This document shows, piece by piece, positions 51,866-63,398 of a DNA stretch of 64,000 bases (positions within the stretch are counted from its first letter, which is position 1; each line of letters begins with the position of its first letter). The DNA comes from Melastoma dodecandrum. Taxonomy: Eukaryota; Streptophyta; Magnoliopsida; Myrtales; Melastomataceae. A program made the translations under genes and the position numbers. The notes under the pieces were generated by a model. That model made no database searches, was not told where the DNA came from, and saw only the letters and a program-made list of their open reading frames with translations. The stretch covers positions 62,001 through 126,000 of the forward strand of contig JARUPY010000474.1 in assembly GCA_029817715.1 (NCBI GenBank), written 5' to 3'.

Positions 51866-54411
51866 TCATTTGCCGAATCGTCCCCTACTCCACGGGGGAA
51901 TTTGCTTGTCCCGGCCATTGTGCATAGAAGGCCCATTGCGGGTTGAAGGGCCACTGCGGCTTGAAAAGCCACTACGACGGGGCATGGAGTTCAACCTCTG
52001 TTCCTTTAAGCTTGCAAACAGCACATCCAGTGTATGAGGTTTCTGCTTTGGTCCCGCGTTTAGCTCCTGCTGCTGCTCCCACTGAAGCGAACAAGACAGC
52101 AATAATAATTATTAATGCCTTCTTACTTGGAACAAAAGCTATATGGTTTCCACACAAAAATGCCACACTTAAAAGATTCCATTAAGATGACCAGTTCAAG
52201 ATAAAACCCAACTGGAGCTTCAGAGAACAAAACCACAGCAACATAGAGCGATTCTCTTCCAGCAGCTTGTCTACCTCTCTAATCTAGCGCTAAGCATAAG
52301 TGCCAAATTGCTCTTTTTTACCTTTGCGGAATAGGTTTCATTCGAACTCTTAAAATTGCTAAAAGCAGCTCCATTCCTGCACAAGTAAGAAGCACCCCCT
52401 TTAATGAGGAAGGGAGAAGAAAAACATAGTTGATTAATCAAAGAGCCACTTCTCATCAGATTGTCAGTAAATGCCATAATAAGCTTCTTTAAAGAGAACT
52501 AGACATTAAAGGGTTGAGAAGCTGCCACTAACTTACTCAAGGGTCAGATACCTCACCAGAAGAAGATTTAATCGCAACTAACAAGAAAGCAGACAACAGA
52601 CCCACGATGGACGTGACAATTGCTTGACGTATTGTCTTTCAGTTTAACCATCTAGAACACAGTGATAATCTCCAGAAAAGCACCTCCCAACACAAAGAAC
52701 GTGATCAGCCAACTTGAAAATTGCAGCACAGTGATTACTCCAATCTCATCATAAAAAGCTTGTTCCCACTTATACTTTAATTACGGCATCAAATATGCAG
52801 TACAGAAAATGCTTCAAGCTCACAACAAAAAGCTCACACCCATTTACAATCTGCTAGACTGCAGCAAAAGGTCGGGTTCTCTCTCTAAATAGAAGGCTTC
52901 ATCTGAATGATGGAGCAAAAGGTGGATAGGAGAAAACTTGGCCATTATGAGCAGAAAACCCAGACGCATAACAATTATCTGCTTTTATCAAATTGGCTCT
53001 AAAGTCTTCACAAGCCCAGAAGACCACTCAAAGGAATTCCTCATAATTCACCGAGATGAGAAACCCCAAAACCCCAGTTCACCAGCCAAAATATACTTAT
53101 CCTCTCTGATGCAAGCAAAATTATATCTTGACCAGTACAGACTAACAGCGTCCAAAGTCCCAACCAGCTAGCCATCACCCATCAGAACACTATATATTGA
53201 TTATACTGTTATCTCATAAAATATGACAGAAACAACAATTCTTGTAGAAACTGAAAAATTGTAACCAAAAAGCAGCTAATAAGAAGTTTGCCACATCGAC
53301 AACAAACTGGGGCCCATTATCAACCCAAAACCACCTGGCACCAACATCATGGCTACAGAGCCAGCATTGGTCCACATTGTGCTCCTCCGAGGTAAGAAGA
53401 CTCTTCAGTACAATTCATTGATGATGAAAGGAGCTCTTCCCTACTGGCTGTTGCAACGATAGTAATTACCAACCGAGCCACGCCACAGGATCCTCTTTGT
53501 TATGACTTATCAGTTGACTAAATGGAAAACCATCTCACAAGTAGGAAAGGTGCAAACATATCTGGGGGCTGACATATGTGTTGCCACTTCCAGTACCTCC
53601 CAAATTCCTTTCCTTGACAAATAAAAATGCAACTTGAGGACCACTGACGAATCCAAACAAGACACGGTGATCCTCTTTGCCCCCAGATATCCATTGATTT
53701 TCCCTTAGACTAGATCTTTACACCACACAACACTAGCATTGAAGAACCAATATTTCACATGAACTGTCCACTGGGATGACTGTACCTTCCTCTATTCAGA
53801 TTGCCCCTCCTCTCACGAATCAAAAACCCATTCCGAAATGGTAGTGCAGATGCCCTTTTCGCAGCCTCGTTAGTTAAAGGAAACTGGGATCCCTGGAAAT
53901 TTGACCTCCTCTGGGCAAGAACTCCCTAGAGAAGTTTTCAGAAAAGTAAGACTTGGAACAACAGACTGGGTCATGAAAAGCAAGACTAAGACTCCCATAA
54001 AAATTTGAAGGCTGGTAAAGGCCAAACCTGTCTTACTGAGGACCTGGAGTTCATGTATTGCTTGAATCTTCTGGATTTTTGTTGATTGACATTAGAGAAG
54101 TTTCTCTGACTTTTATTCTGCATGATGGCAAAAAAATCTATGAATATCCAATAAAAATTGCTAAACAAGGATGATGTGCACAAAGAGATGCACTTACAGG
54201 AAACCACTTTTTCAGTTTAGGTCCGCCAGTCTTGGACATTTTGATAATATCATCTGGGGGGGAGGGGTATTAAGAATCAGCTAAACAAATGAATAAAAAT
54301 GGCCCCCAAACAGCCGAGGCGAGGTGACAGTTAATTATTATTACCTAAAGCCATGTCCATTTTCTTCTCCGTGAGGGCAACGGCTTCCTTCATCATTGGT
54401 TTCGTGGCCAT
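51866..54411 (-). CDS. UAP56-interacting export factor (UIEF1/2-like)
   Basis: A nuclear mRNA-export adaptor that binds the UAP56 helicase through a short N-terminal UAP56-binding motif. Six minus-strand exons: 54345-54411, 54198-54253, 54028-54117, 53786-53925, 52322-52376 and 51866-52081; 207 residues. The N-terminus reads EKKMDMALDDIIKMSKT, matching the UAP56-binding motif (LDDIIKM). The middle is basic and Asn/Arg/Ser-rich (NKSQRNFSNVNQQKSRRF), as in RNA-binding adaptors. The C-terminus has QKPHTLDVLFASLKEQR and an RG/RSG-rich tail ending WSRGRFGK. A splice acceptor lies directly before the ATG (CAG|ATG), so a 5' UTR intron is likely. Intron 4 is 1.4 kb. Phases close across every junction. 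Confidence 0.87.
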
Positions 54412-55392
54412 CTGTACGGAGCAAGAACAACACCCAGACACGTAACAAGCATAAGTACCATTTCCAAGAGAATCCAATCGAAAACGATAAACACAGCACC
54501 TAAGAAAACCCATCGCGACTATTAACGAAAGAGGGAATACCCTGAAACATCACAAAATAGGGTAAAAAAAAAACAGGCGAATCACAATCCCTAAGCAACT
54601 ACCCGAACTCGCCCCTGACGGAGACCCATGGACAACAACAGCGAAATCGCACAGGCAAGCACGCCACAAACACGAAAACGACCTTCGCACGCAAAACACA
54701 CAAGGGAGAAAAAGGTGAGGCGCGGAAGGAACGATCTCTGAAGGAAATTAGGGTTTGAAACAACAAAAGGGTTAGGCAAAAGAATCAATAACGAGAAGAT
54801 CCCGAAAGGGGAAACGATCTTGACGGGAGGGTCGAACCGATTCTTGGCGAAAGGGGGCGAAGATTTGATCTTCGAGATAGAGAGAGAGAGAGAAGCAGAG
54901 GAAACCCTTGGCTGGTGGAAGAGACGACGATGGTTAAAGTGGAGAAGATGCTGTTTGTCTATTTCCAGTCCCTTCTTTAACTCTCGTCAATTTCTTCTCC
55001 TTAGTTTTTATACATTATATTTTTATCGGCTTTAACTTGCAATGCAAGTACAAGTTATGATTCCGATATAGTTTTAGATTGAAATAAAAATTATAAAATA
55101 AAATAAATAATTTAAAATTTGAGTAAATTCGGATTTCAAGTTTTTTTCCACGATACTTTAAAATTTAACAAAGCCCTCACTTGAAGAAGAAAGTCAGAAA
55201 CAGCCACGAGGGACGGAGTATCGGGGGGTCATTGTTCCAAAATCAAAAATGACATGAAATGTTTATTATTAGCTTAATGCATATAAGTTATGCAGCTCTC
55301 TCCGCCGCCCTCTTTCTTATTGTTCCTCCAACTTTTTTTATTCTTCCAACCCCTCTATGTTGGGCCTCACAAATAAGAACAGACGGGCCGAA
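54412..55392. other. UIEF 5' leader/promoter and NDPK3 3' flank
   Basis: Probable 5' UTR intron and first non-coding exon of UIEF at about 54412-54960, with a GA-rich run at 54879-54896, then A/T-rich DNA to the NDPK3 3' UTR. No other gene was seen. Confidence 0.35.
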
Positions 55393-57246
55393 TCAGTTTG
55401 TCCCGTAGATCCACTTCTCGGCATTGGCGGTGTAGCTCACCAGTTCCTCCGGCTTGAACCACAGGCTGATCTCGTCCTTGGCTGTCTCGGGCCCGTCGCT
55501 TCCGTGGATGATGTTCCTGCATTTTCGATCGTGTTACATTTATTATCAAGGATATGAGGTAAAGGCATCCATGAAGTCGGGAGAATATCACCTCCCGACG
55601 ACGACGGCGAGATCGCCCCTGATTGTTCCGGGTTCGGACTTTTGGGGATCGGTGGCTCCGATCAGCTTCCTCCCGTACTTAATGACTCCCTCCCCTTCCC
55701 ATACCTGCAGATATTTTTTGAACAGATGCAGCTATTGGTGCTGGGCAATCGTATGGACCACAGAGGTAGAGATCTCGAGAGAGGAAGACTATTGTCTGAC
55801 CATAGCTATGACAGGGCCGGAGCTGAGGAAATCGCACAGACCGTTGAAGAAAGGTCTCTCTTTCAGATCATGATAATGCTTCTGGGCAAAGTCCTTGGAA
55901 GGAACGACTACTTTGATCCCAACGAGTTTGAATCCTTTCCTCTCGAAGCGAGAGATAATCTCTGCTATCTGACAAACAAGGACAGGCATATCAACGTGTT
56001 TCTTTGACACATGAAGGCCAAGTCAAGCGTCTTACCAGCCCCCTCTGTATCCCGTCAGGCTTAATAGCGATGAAAGTGCGTTCCAGCTGATGGCAAGACA
56101 ACACCAAGTCAAGAACACGATACAGAGCAAACACCAGAAAAGCAGTCCCTGATTAGCGCAAAACTTTGTGGAAGAGCCTACGTATTCAGAAATAAGAAAC
56201 TGATGCCTAAGCGTATCTACGACGAACAGAACCAAAAAGAATTCGTGATTGTTGAAACCTATGTAGAAGCTAAGAATCAACCCCACTGCCCGTTTGACAA
56301 GCTCTAGGACTTGCTTCATCATAGCACAGCACTCATAACTTCTGGGACTTAACCCAGGAAACAACCGCCATTTCTCACAAATATTTATAGACTTTTCAAC
56401 GTATGTCTAAGGAAAGAGAGGGAGTAGTACCTCTGCAGCGGCATACGCATCCTGCTCCTGAAGCACGTAGGCTGAAAAACACACAAGATAAAACGAGCCT
56501 TAGACGCTCCAGAACTGAATCATTTGTAATCAGTCATTCATCGCAACAGAGTTGTCCCTGGCCGAAATTAGTGGTCACGGTATCAGGATATCTGAATCAT
56601 CAAGCACAGAATACGGTACAAGTTCTGAACCCGATACACCGAATCCTGCCCACCATGACGAAGCATGATGTATTACTGTTGAAGAGGATCCGGGTGGCAT
56701 GCCACGAGAACTCATGCAACACGCAAGGCTTCCTCTTCTTCAAACGTATATTGATCTCAAACTCACCGACATCCACTAAATCACCGCCCAAATCACTCCT
56801 ACCACACTCGGGGAACATCACAAACGGTGGAGTGCCGGATGGCACAAACCTGCGGCAGGGAGAGCGAGGACCCCGGAAATCCATCCTCGGAACGGGGCCG
56901 ACTCGGAACCGGCCCTAGTGAAGAAGGCTGGGGATAGGTAAGACTTGCCGGCAGTGGCAGCGGCGGCTGCGGCAGTCCTTCCTTCTGTAGCAGCAGCAGC
57001 GGAGGAGGAGGAGGAGAGGAACGAGTCAAAAAATAGAAAAAAACATTCAACACAAAACCCGAAAGAACAAGTGAGAAAAGGTGACCAAACGCGACTAATC
57101 CAATGGAACAACCACAACAGTGAGACAAAGACGGGAGGGGGGAGAGGGGGGGGACCTGAGGCGATGATGAAGGCGACGGCATTCCTGGCAGAAGGCGATG
57201 ATGAAGCAGCAGCCCTGGCGGCGGATCTCAAGATATGGGGCCTCAT
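55393..57246 (-). CDS. NDPK3: nucleoside diphosphate kinase III, organellar
   Basis: Transfers the gamma-phosphate from ATP to NDPs through a phosphohistidine; type III plant enzymes go to mitochondria and/or chloroplasts. Seven minus-strand exons: 57156-57246, 56850-56984, 56431-56471, 56036-56086, 55801-55968, 55592-55704 and 55393-55516; 240 residues. Residues 1 to about 85 form an Ala/Ser/Arg-rich transit peptide ([17 protein letters not shown]) and a hydrophobic stretch ([15 protein letters not shown]). The NDPK fold runs from [16 protein letters not shown], through [15 protein letters not shown] and [11 protein letters not shown], to the active-site NIIHGSDG with its His near residue 204. 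The tail ends AEKWIYGTN. No defects were seen. The gene lies on the same strand as UIEF and UGE. Confidence 0.95.
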
Positions 57247-57306
57247 TTCTTCTCTGTGTCTCTCTCACTCCCTCTGATTCGTTTACCCTAACCTCCTAAA
57301 ACCCAA

Positions 57307-57344
<38 letters not shown>

Positions 57345-58429
57345 GCAGACCAAAACCAAGGGCGTTCAGACATGATGGATTGATATGATTGATTAATCAA
57401 CAGCATGCACGTGTTCAGCTACCCTCATTTTTACAATTAACCTGGGTTTTTTTTGTCCCAACTGTCGGGAAATTATTTATTTCCATCCATTTCTTTTAAA
57501 AAAGAAAAACCTTAAAAAAGGCCAAATTAATCTAACCTAGCCCATTTTATTTCAATTTTAGTAGGGATAAATTATTATGGAATCGTCGAATCCAGACCAT
57601 CCAAATTTTATGTTTGTAATCGTTTCCCCTTTTGTGATGGGTCAAATTTCCATCCACTAGAGAAAAAGAAAAAGGAGAGAATGTAAGGGAGTAGGACTAA
57701 AGGGAGGGAGGGAGGGGTTCTTTTTTGAATTTTTGATGTTCTCAAGTAATGCTTGGATTAGTGGAAGGGGCAAAGGATGAGATGCCTGATGGTTGGATGG
57801 GAATTTGGTGAACGACAGCTGTTCGATCAGGACCATTCCATCCGTCCACCCACGTCCGATTCGTTAGGTAAGATCGTATCCTACGAGTAACACGTTACGA
57901 CAACATTACATTAATAAAATATTCTTTCAAAAATAAATAAATGTAAACGTCTTGTGACGACGTAACGTGGGATATATCTGTCACAAATGATGGAAATATT
58001 TGGAATGTGATTGTCCGTATAAATATTGTATTAACATTATAGTATTCACGATTGAGAATAAAAACTTACTACCATGAAAATAATGAATAAATAAAATTAA
58101 AGTTGGACCGATACGAACGTCCTGAACCTCCTCATTACTCCTGGACTTGCATCCGGGTGTTGTTGACGGTGTGGTGGAATCGAGAATGAAAAAGCTGGAA
58201 ATTGGAAGCAAGAGTAATTGGACAGAAATCTAGGGGCTAAAAACGCAAAGAAGCTGGAGAGAAGCTTAGTTGAATTTTATGTTTTTCTTTGAGAGGATAT
58301 AGTAGTTGTCTCTATACCAAATAAAAACTGTTTGCTGAATTTCTCACAAGATCCTCAGAAAGTCATAAGATCGCGTCCTCCCTGACTACTTTCCTGAAAT
58401 CTCGTATTAGTGAGCTTTCTTAGTAGAAA
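57247..58429. other. upstream region of NDPK3, nothing further recognised
   Basis: Leader and promoter DNA of NDPK3 near 57247-57350, including a (CT)n tract, then unassigned A/T-rich DNA. Confidence 0.35.
57308..57341. repeat. (CT)n microsatellite
   Basis: About 15 CT units lie some 60-95 bases upstream of the NDPK3 ATG, probably inside its 5' leader. Confidence 0.9.
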
Positions 58430-58840
58430 CTTGTTTTCATAGACTTCGACCCAAATTGACTACCATCGCAGGTGACTTCACCTCGTAGACTTAGACCAGA
58501 CTTTCTGCCCTTGTAGACTTAATTAAAGTTCATTTCTCGTAGCGTTGTTGCGAATTAGTCTCTAGTACACTTGTGAGTTTATTTATCATAAACCTATTGG
58601 TTTGTCATTCATAATATCATTATGCATTTGCATCTTATAGACTTGTTATAAATTATCCCCGGTAAACTTGTCGTGGGTCACATCCTGGTAGACTTACCCC
58701 ATGTTAAATATCTTAGACCTATTATTAGTATCTATAGAGGATCCACAATGGGTTCATCCTGGTAAACTTACTGTGGGTTCTATCTCGTAGACTTACTATG
58801 AGCCCCACCCTAGTAAACTTATTATGGGCCACCGGAATCT
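58430..58840. repeat. degenerate ~25-bp tandem repeat (GTAGACTTA type)
   Basis: Roughly 14 diverged units contain the core (C/G)TAGACTTA or GGTAAACTTA, spaced mostly 24-27 bases and sometimes double that. Clear successive cores lie near 58490, 58516, 58643, 58668, 58690, 58763, 58787 and 58812. No coding potential was seen. Confidence 0.7.
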
Positions 58841-59078
58841 AAATAGACCAAGATTTACTTTGTGCCAACATAAGCCTCATTTTGTGGTGAGACAACGTCG
58901 ACTAAATGTGTGTCACCTAGCCAAACTAAATTCGTGTGCTTTTCATCCGTAGAAAACTAAACATTGCGAAGTGGTTTGGGATGAAAAAAAACTCAAAAAG
59001 AAATTAGAGGTGCTAGGGATCCAAGACCTAGTCGCTTTATTTTTAGCACCAAACGATGTGAACTAATGGTACAAATGA

Positions 59079-59310
59079 GTCTCACGGGAGTTAGGATTTC
59101 ATATCTATATACTCATGGTATGCATTCTTATAGTGGGTGTGAACCCATGGTATGTGACGGTCTCGCGGGAATTGGAATTTCATGTCTATGTACTCAGAGT
59201 ACGTGTTCATGTAGATGGTGTAAACTCATGGTATGTGTCAGTCTCACGGGAGTTGGAATTTTCTGTTTATGTACTCAGGGTACGGGCTCCTGTAGTGGTA
59301 CATACCGTCC
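59079..59310. repeat. 81-bp tandem repeat, about 2.9 copies
   Basis: Units start at 59079, 59160 and 59241 with GTCTC(A/G)CGGGA(G/A)TT. Each includes a TA(T/C)GTACTCA-like phrase and CATGGTATGTG. The period is exactly 81, so a plus-strand frame stays open across it. Confidence 0.88.
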
Positions 59311-59419
59311 CAATAGATAATGTTTTGCATCATTTATTCTACCACTTGCATCACAACGTCTTTGAAGGCTGGTGGGCCAAGTAACACAACTCTACGGACC
59401 TCTGCCAACGGGGTTGCTT

Positions 59420-59545
59420 TGGAGACACTCGTTGGTCTAGTGACATACTCGTTGATGTGAAGTCTATTTGCTCTGGGAACATTCTCGTTGACAAGAAACA
59501 TGTTTGCTCTGGGAACATACTCATTAATGTTAGGCCTCACATAGA
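59420..59545. repeat. degenerate short repeat (GGGAACATNCTCGTT type)
   Basis: Three to four units share the phrase TTTGCTCTGGGAACAT(T/A)CTC(G/A)TT. The minus strand would read NEYVPRAN-like repeats in an open frame of 96 codons. No gene evidence beyond this. Confidence 0.6.
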
Positions 59546-59719
59546 AATTCTCTCTACAACGATGCGGGTGAGCATATTGATGCGAGATCGGATGGACAAA
59601 GCTATGAAGTTGTAGTTGAATCACTCAAGGCAATCAAACATGAGACTTGCAGCCTGTTCAAGTGGTCAACTGAAGTCTCGACCTGACACATGTTGACCCA
59701 AGGAGGCTATTTAAAAACT

Positions 59720-60889
59720 TGTCACGTCGAAAACGTATTCACCACGCAAGTGCACGCGATCGTACAAGTAATAAAGTGTAAGTAAGATATCGTTCCCACG
59801 AGGACTAATCTAAGCTTCTCCCAATTACAAAAATACCGTCAATCTCTATTATCCAACTAAGCGATTTGAGAATTAATCAAACTAAATGTAAAACTAAAGA
59901 AAACGATTAAGTAAATCGAATTAAAATTCAAATGAGAAAAGCACCTAGGGCGACGAAATCACCTAACAATTAATCGCAAGTCATATCTTAATCAACACGC
60001 TTAAGATGATCTGGTTGATAATCTGGAATTCGGTTATCTTCCTACGCCCCTCCCGAGGTCATAAGAACGTACAACTCTATAAATAGTAATCACTTTATTC
60101 CTAGGTAGATTAACAATCGAGTGCCCCTTAAGAATCAATTCCAATTCGATTACCTAGGACGATTGGGTATATTCCTATCCCGCTCGTTAATAAACCCGTC
60201 TTCCGACCAAGTTTACCCTAGGTTATTCCTCTTCCCCGTGTTTAATCTAGGATTCCCCTTTCGAGTTCACCTAAATTCACTATTCAATCCTATTGGTGAT
60301 CAGGCAATAGGAAAGCGTTAAGAACGAACAGGAATAATCTAACCTAAATCATTCAAGTGTGTCAAAGAGATAGACTCTTGACTAATTGTCAAGATCCATC
60401 TTAACCCTAGGCAACGAAAATTAGTTCATAACTGAAGTAAACGAAAACATCAGATCCATCGTAAACAATGAAAACGGCATAAAAGAAAACTAAAAGAAAA
60501 CTCCCAAAGTCTCTGTCGACGGCTCCTTGTTACCAGCAGCCTCCACCCCCCTCTCTAGGTCAAAATAAAATGTTTTTATCATCCCCAAATAAACCTAGAG
60601 AATTTCAGAAAATAAGGAAAGAAAATCTTCTAATTTCTCCCCATCGTAGCTTTAGGTCTTGCAAGAGCATCCATAGATCTTCCCTTTGCACAAAGTCTTC
60701 ATAATTACGCCGAGATCCCCTTTTCTTCATATTTATCCTAAAATAGACCAGAAAACTCGGCAGTAATCCGTTTCTCGGGAATAATGTGAAATAACTAGGA
60801 ATATTATGCAATAAACGCAATATTTCACAAATTTAACAAAATCTAAGTATGAAATTGCCCTAAATAACTCTACTTTCATAGAGTTATCA
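59720..60889 (-). repeat. 3' LTR of the Athila-like element
   Basis: 1170 bp. On the minus strand it begins TGATAACTCTATGAAAG directly after the G-rich purine tract and ends ...GACGTGACA, so the termini are TG and CA. The partner LTR lies outside the window, so length and boundaries could not be cross-checked. Confidence 0.75.
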
Positions 60890-61891
60890 CACCCCCAAAC
60901 CTAAATTTTGCTAGTCCCGAGCAAAGATAAAGAAAATAAAAATTAAAAAACTCTCCTCGACCACCCCAAAGCCGTCAAACGTAGAAGCATCTTTTAGAAC
61001 ATTATCAGAAATGGGTGCATCCTCCTCATGCATCTAGATTCCATTCACTACCGAACATGCTCAATTAAAGGCTTTAAAACATAATATCTTCGTCCCAGCA
61101 GTTGTACACTCAACATTAACAAGCATACACTCCAAATAGCTCATGTCAACTAGTAACTCGCAAAGATCACCACAAACATCTCCATTCATTCATCACAGGT
61201 TTTCCGACTTTTTAACAACTTCATCATTTTTTTTTTATTTTTTTTTATTCGCCGAGATCTCCAAAGATGTCGTTTCAAGAGATAATTCAAGCTACTCTAC
61301 TCACCACTAGTCACCATGCATTCTGAGGAGATGTAACCTGTTGCCGCTAAGAACACTTCCTACTGGAGATCTTTTCAAAACTAAACAAAAAATTTGAGCA
61401 TACTAAGCAAAGAATTTCATCTTTCCACACTTGAAGAATGCAACCCATATGCTCATCATTGAAAACAGACATTCCACATCGACTTTCTACGGTTCCGTCA
61501 AGGAAAAACGACCCAAAAGATGAAAAATATGACCTAGACAGGACTCACCCTAAAAAGTCAATAACAAACAATCACCACACCACACCCCCAAACCTAACCA
61601 GAGCAACGTCCTCGGTGCTTATGATAAGACGAGTAGAAAACGGGAGTACCAGGATATGTTGGTGATCGGGATGCGCCGATGTGTAGCTCTCGACTGCCTT
61701 GGTGTAAGACTAAACTGTATCATCGGAATCAACATCCTCGGCGGTTGTGGCTCGGGAGGGCGACGGAGGTGGTGGCTATAGCTCTTCCCTGTCACAAGAA
61801 AGAAAAATGATTAGGGTTGTCTAGCATAATGGCCCGAATTGGTTTTCCTATTTTTTATTTTTATTTTTATTTTTATTTTTAATAATCTCCG

Positions 61892-62027
61892 GTGCAGCTG
61901 CACAAAGGTTCTGTGCATTTGTGTTCCTAGCGGTGCGGCTGCACCAAATTTTCGTACAGCTGCACAAAGTTTCTATGCATTCGAGGTCCGAGTGGTGCAG
62001 CTGCACGAGATTTTCCTGTAGTTGCAC
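61892..62027. repeat. array of GTGCAGCTGCAC palindromes in the Gypsy spacer
   Basis: The 12-base perfect palindrome GTGCAGCTGCAC occurs at 61892-61903 and 61995-62006. Variants sit at 61933-61944 (GTGCGGCTGCAC) and 61954-61965 (GTACAGCTGCAC), and a degenerate form at 62017-62027. Between them, phrases such as CAAATTTTCGT, GAGATTTTCCTGT and TTCT(G/A)TGCATT also repeat. Confidence 0.85.
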
Positions 62028-62331
62028 GATCTTGCTGCTTGCTCTTGCATCCCCCGCTATCTTTTCCCCTAATAAAACAAAATAAATAAAAACAATTAAA
62101 AGAAAATAACTTGGATTGCCTCCCAAGAAGCGCTTGGTTTATAGTCTACGGCTCGACTCTTGATATCAATCACGCGTCTCTCAATGTTGCCGCGGCAACT
62201 GCCCTTTCAACGTTTCCTCCCCAATAGTGTTCCAGCCTCTGTCTATTGACCTTGAATGTATGTTCTGAACTTGGATTTCGTATTTCTACGGCACCATGGG
62301 GGAATACCTGAACTACCTGAAATGGTCCAGA

Positions 62332-63330
62332 TCACCGTGATTTGAGCTTTCCTGGGAATAATCTTAGTCTGGAATTGAACAGCAATACTTGTTGTCCGGG
62401 CTCAAACTTCCGCTCAATGATCTTCTTATCATGCCACTGTTTCGTCTTCTCTTTATAGATCATTGCGTTTTCATATGCTTGAAGCCGAAATTCATCAAGT
62501 TCGTTCAATTGGAGCAACCTCTTCTGTCCAGCCTTTTCGAGATCAAAATTCAATTTCTTAATCGCCCAGAATGCTTTGTGCTCCAATTCCACTGGCAAGT
62601 AACATGCTTTCCCATAAACTAGCTTAAACGGAGACATTCCAATTGGCGTTTTGTAAGCTGTTCGATAAGCCCACAATGCATCCTCTAGCTTCAGTGCCCA
62701 ATCCTTCCGTGATGTGTTTACTGTTTTCTCGAGAATTCTCTTAATTTCTTGATTTGATACTTCCACTTGCCCACTAGTCTGAGGATGGTATGTCAGAGCA
62801 ACCTTGTGATTTATTCCATACTTGTTAAACAAATTGGCGACTTGTTTATTGCAAAAGTCAGATCCCCCATCACTAATGATTGCTCCTGGGGTACCGAACC
62901 TTGTAAACACTTGCTTCTTCAAAAACTCAACCACTGTTTTAGCCTCGTTAGTGGGTAAAGCTTTCGCTTCAACCCATTTAGACACGTAATCCACCGCAAT
63001 TAAAATATAACGATTTTTAAAAGACGAAACAAATGGTCCCATAAAATCAATACCCCAAACGTCGAAAATCTCTACCTCCAGAATATTGTTTAAGGGCATT
63101 TCGTGTCGCCTTGATATGTTTCCCGTTCATTGGCATCTGTCACATTTAGCAACAAAATTGTAAGCGTCCTTAAATAAAGTAGGCCAAAAGAAACCTGATT
63201 GTAAAATTCGTGCAGCTGTTTTATCTCCTCCAAAATGTCCGTTGTAAGGTGATGAATGACATTGCCACAAAATTTGGTCCTATTCTTCTTCAGGTATGCA
63301 TCTTCTAGGAATCTGATCTGCACATTGCTT
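62332..63330 (-). pseudogene. Gypsy integrase (HHCC, DDE and C-terminal parts), broken
   Basis: Minus-strand reading starts with the zinc-binding HHCC part (H-S-S-P-Y-N-G-H ... KCDRCQ), then a TGA near 63121-63126. The catalytic core is then open for 255 codons: WGIDFMGPF (D), ISDGGSDF (D) and [10 protein letters not shown] (E) are present. The C-terminal part carries [20 protein letters not shown], the GPY/F-like end, and stops at TGA where the family has Trp. Beyond the stop, GPFQVVQVFPHGAVEI continues in frame. Confidence 0.87.
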
Positions 63331-63398
63331 GAACAAAAACGGTTCATCCCACACATAATTCTTAACATCATATAAAAATCTCTTCTTTTGTTGCGTAT

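Noticed and set aside
59066..59384. Cys-rich plus-strand small protein over the 81-bp repeats
   Set aside because: No start context, promoter or splice evidence; kept only as a repeat observation.
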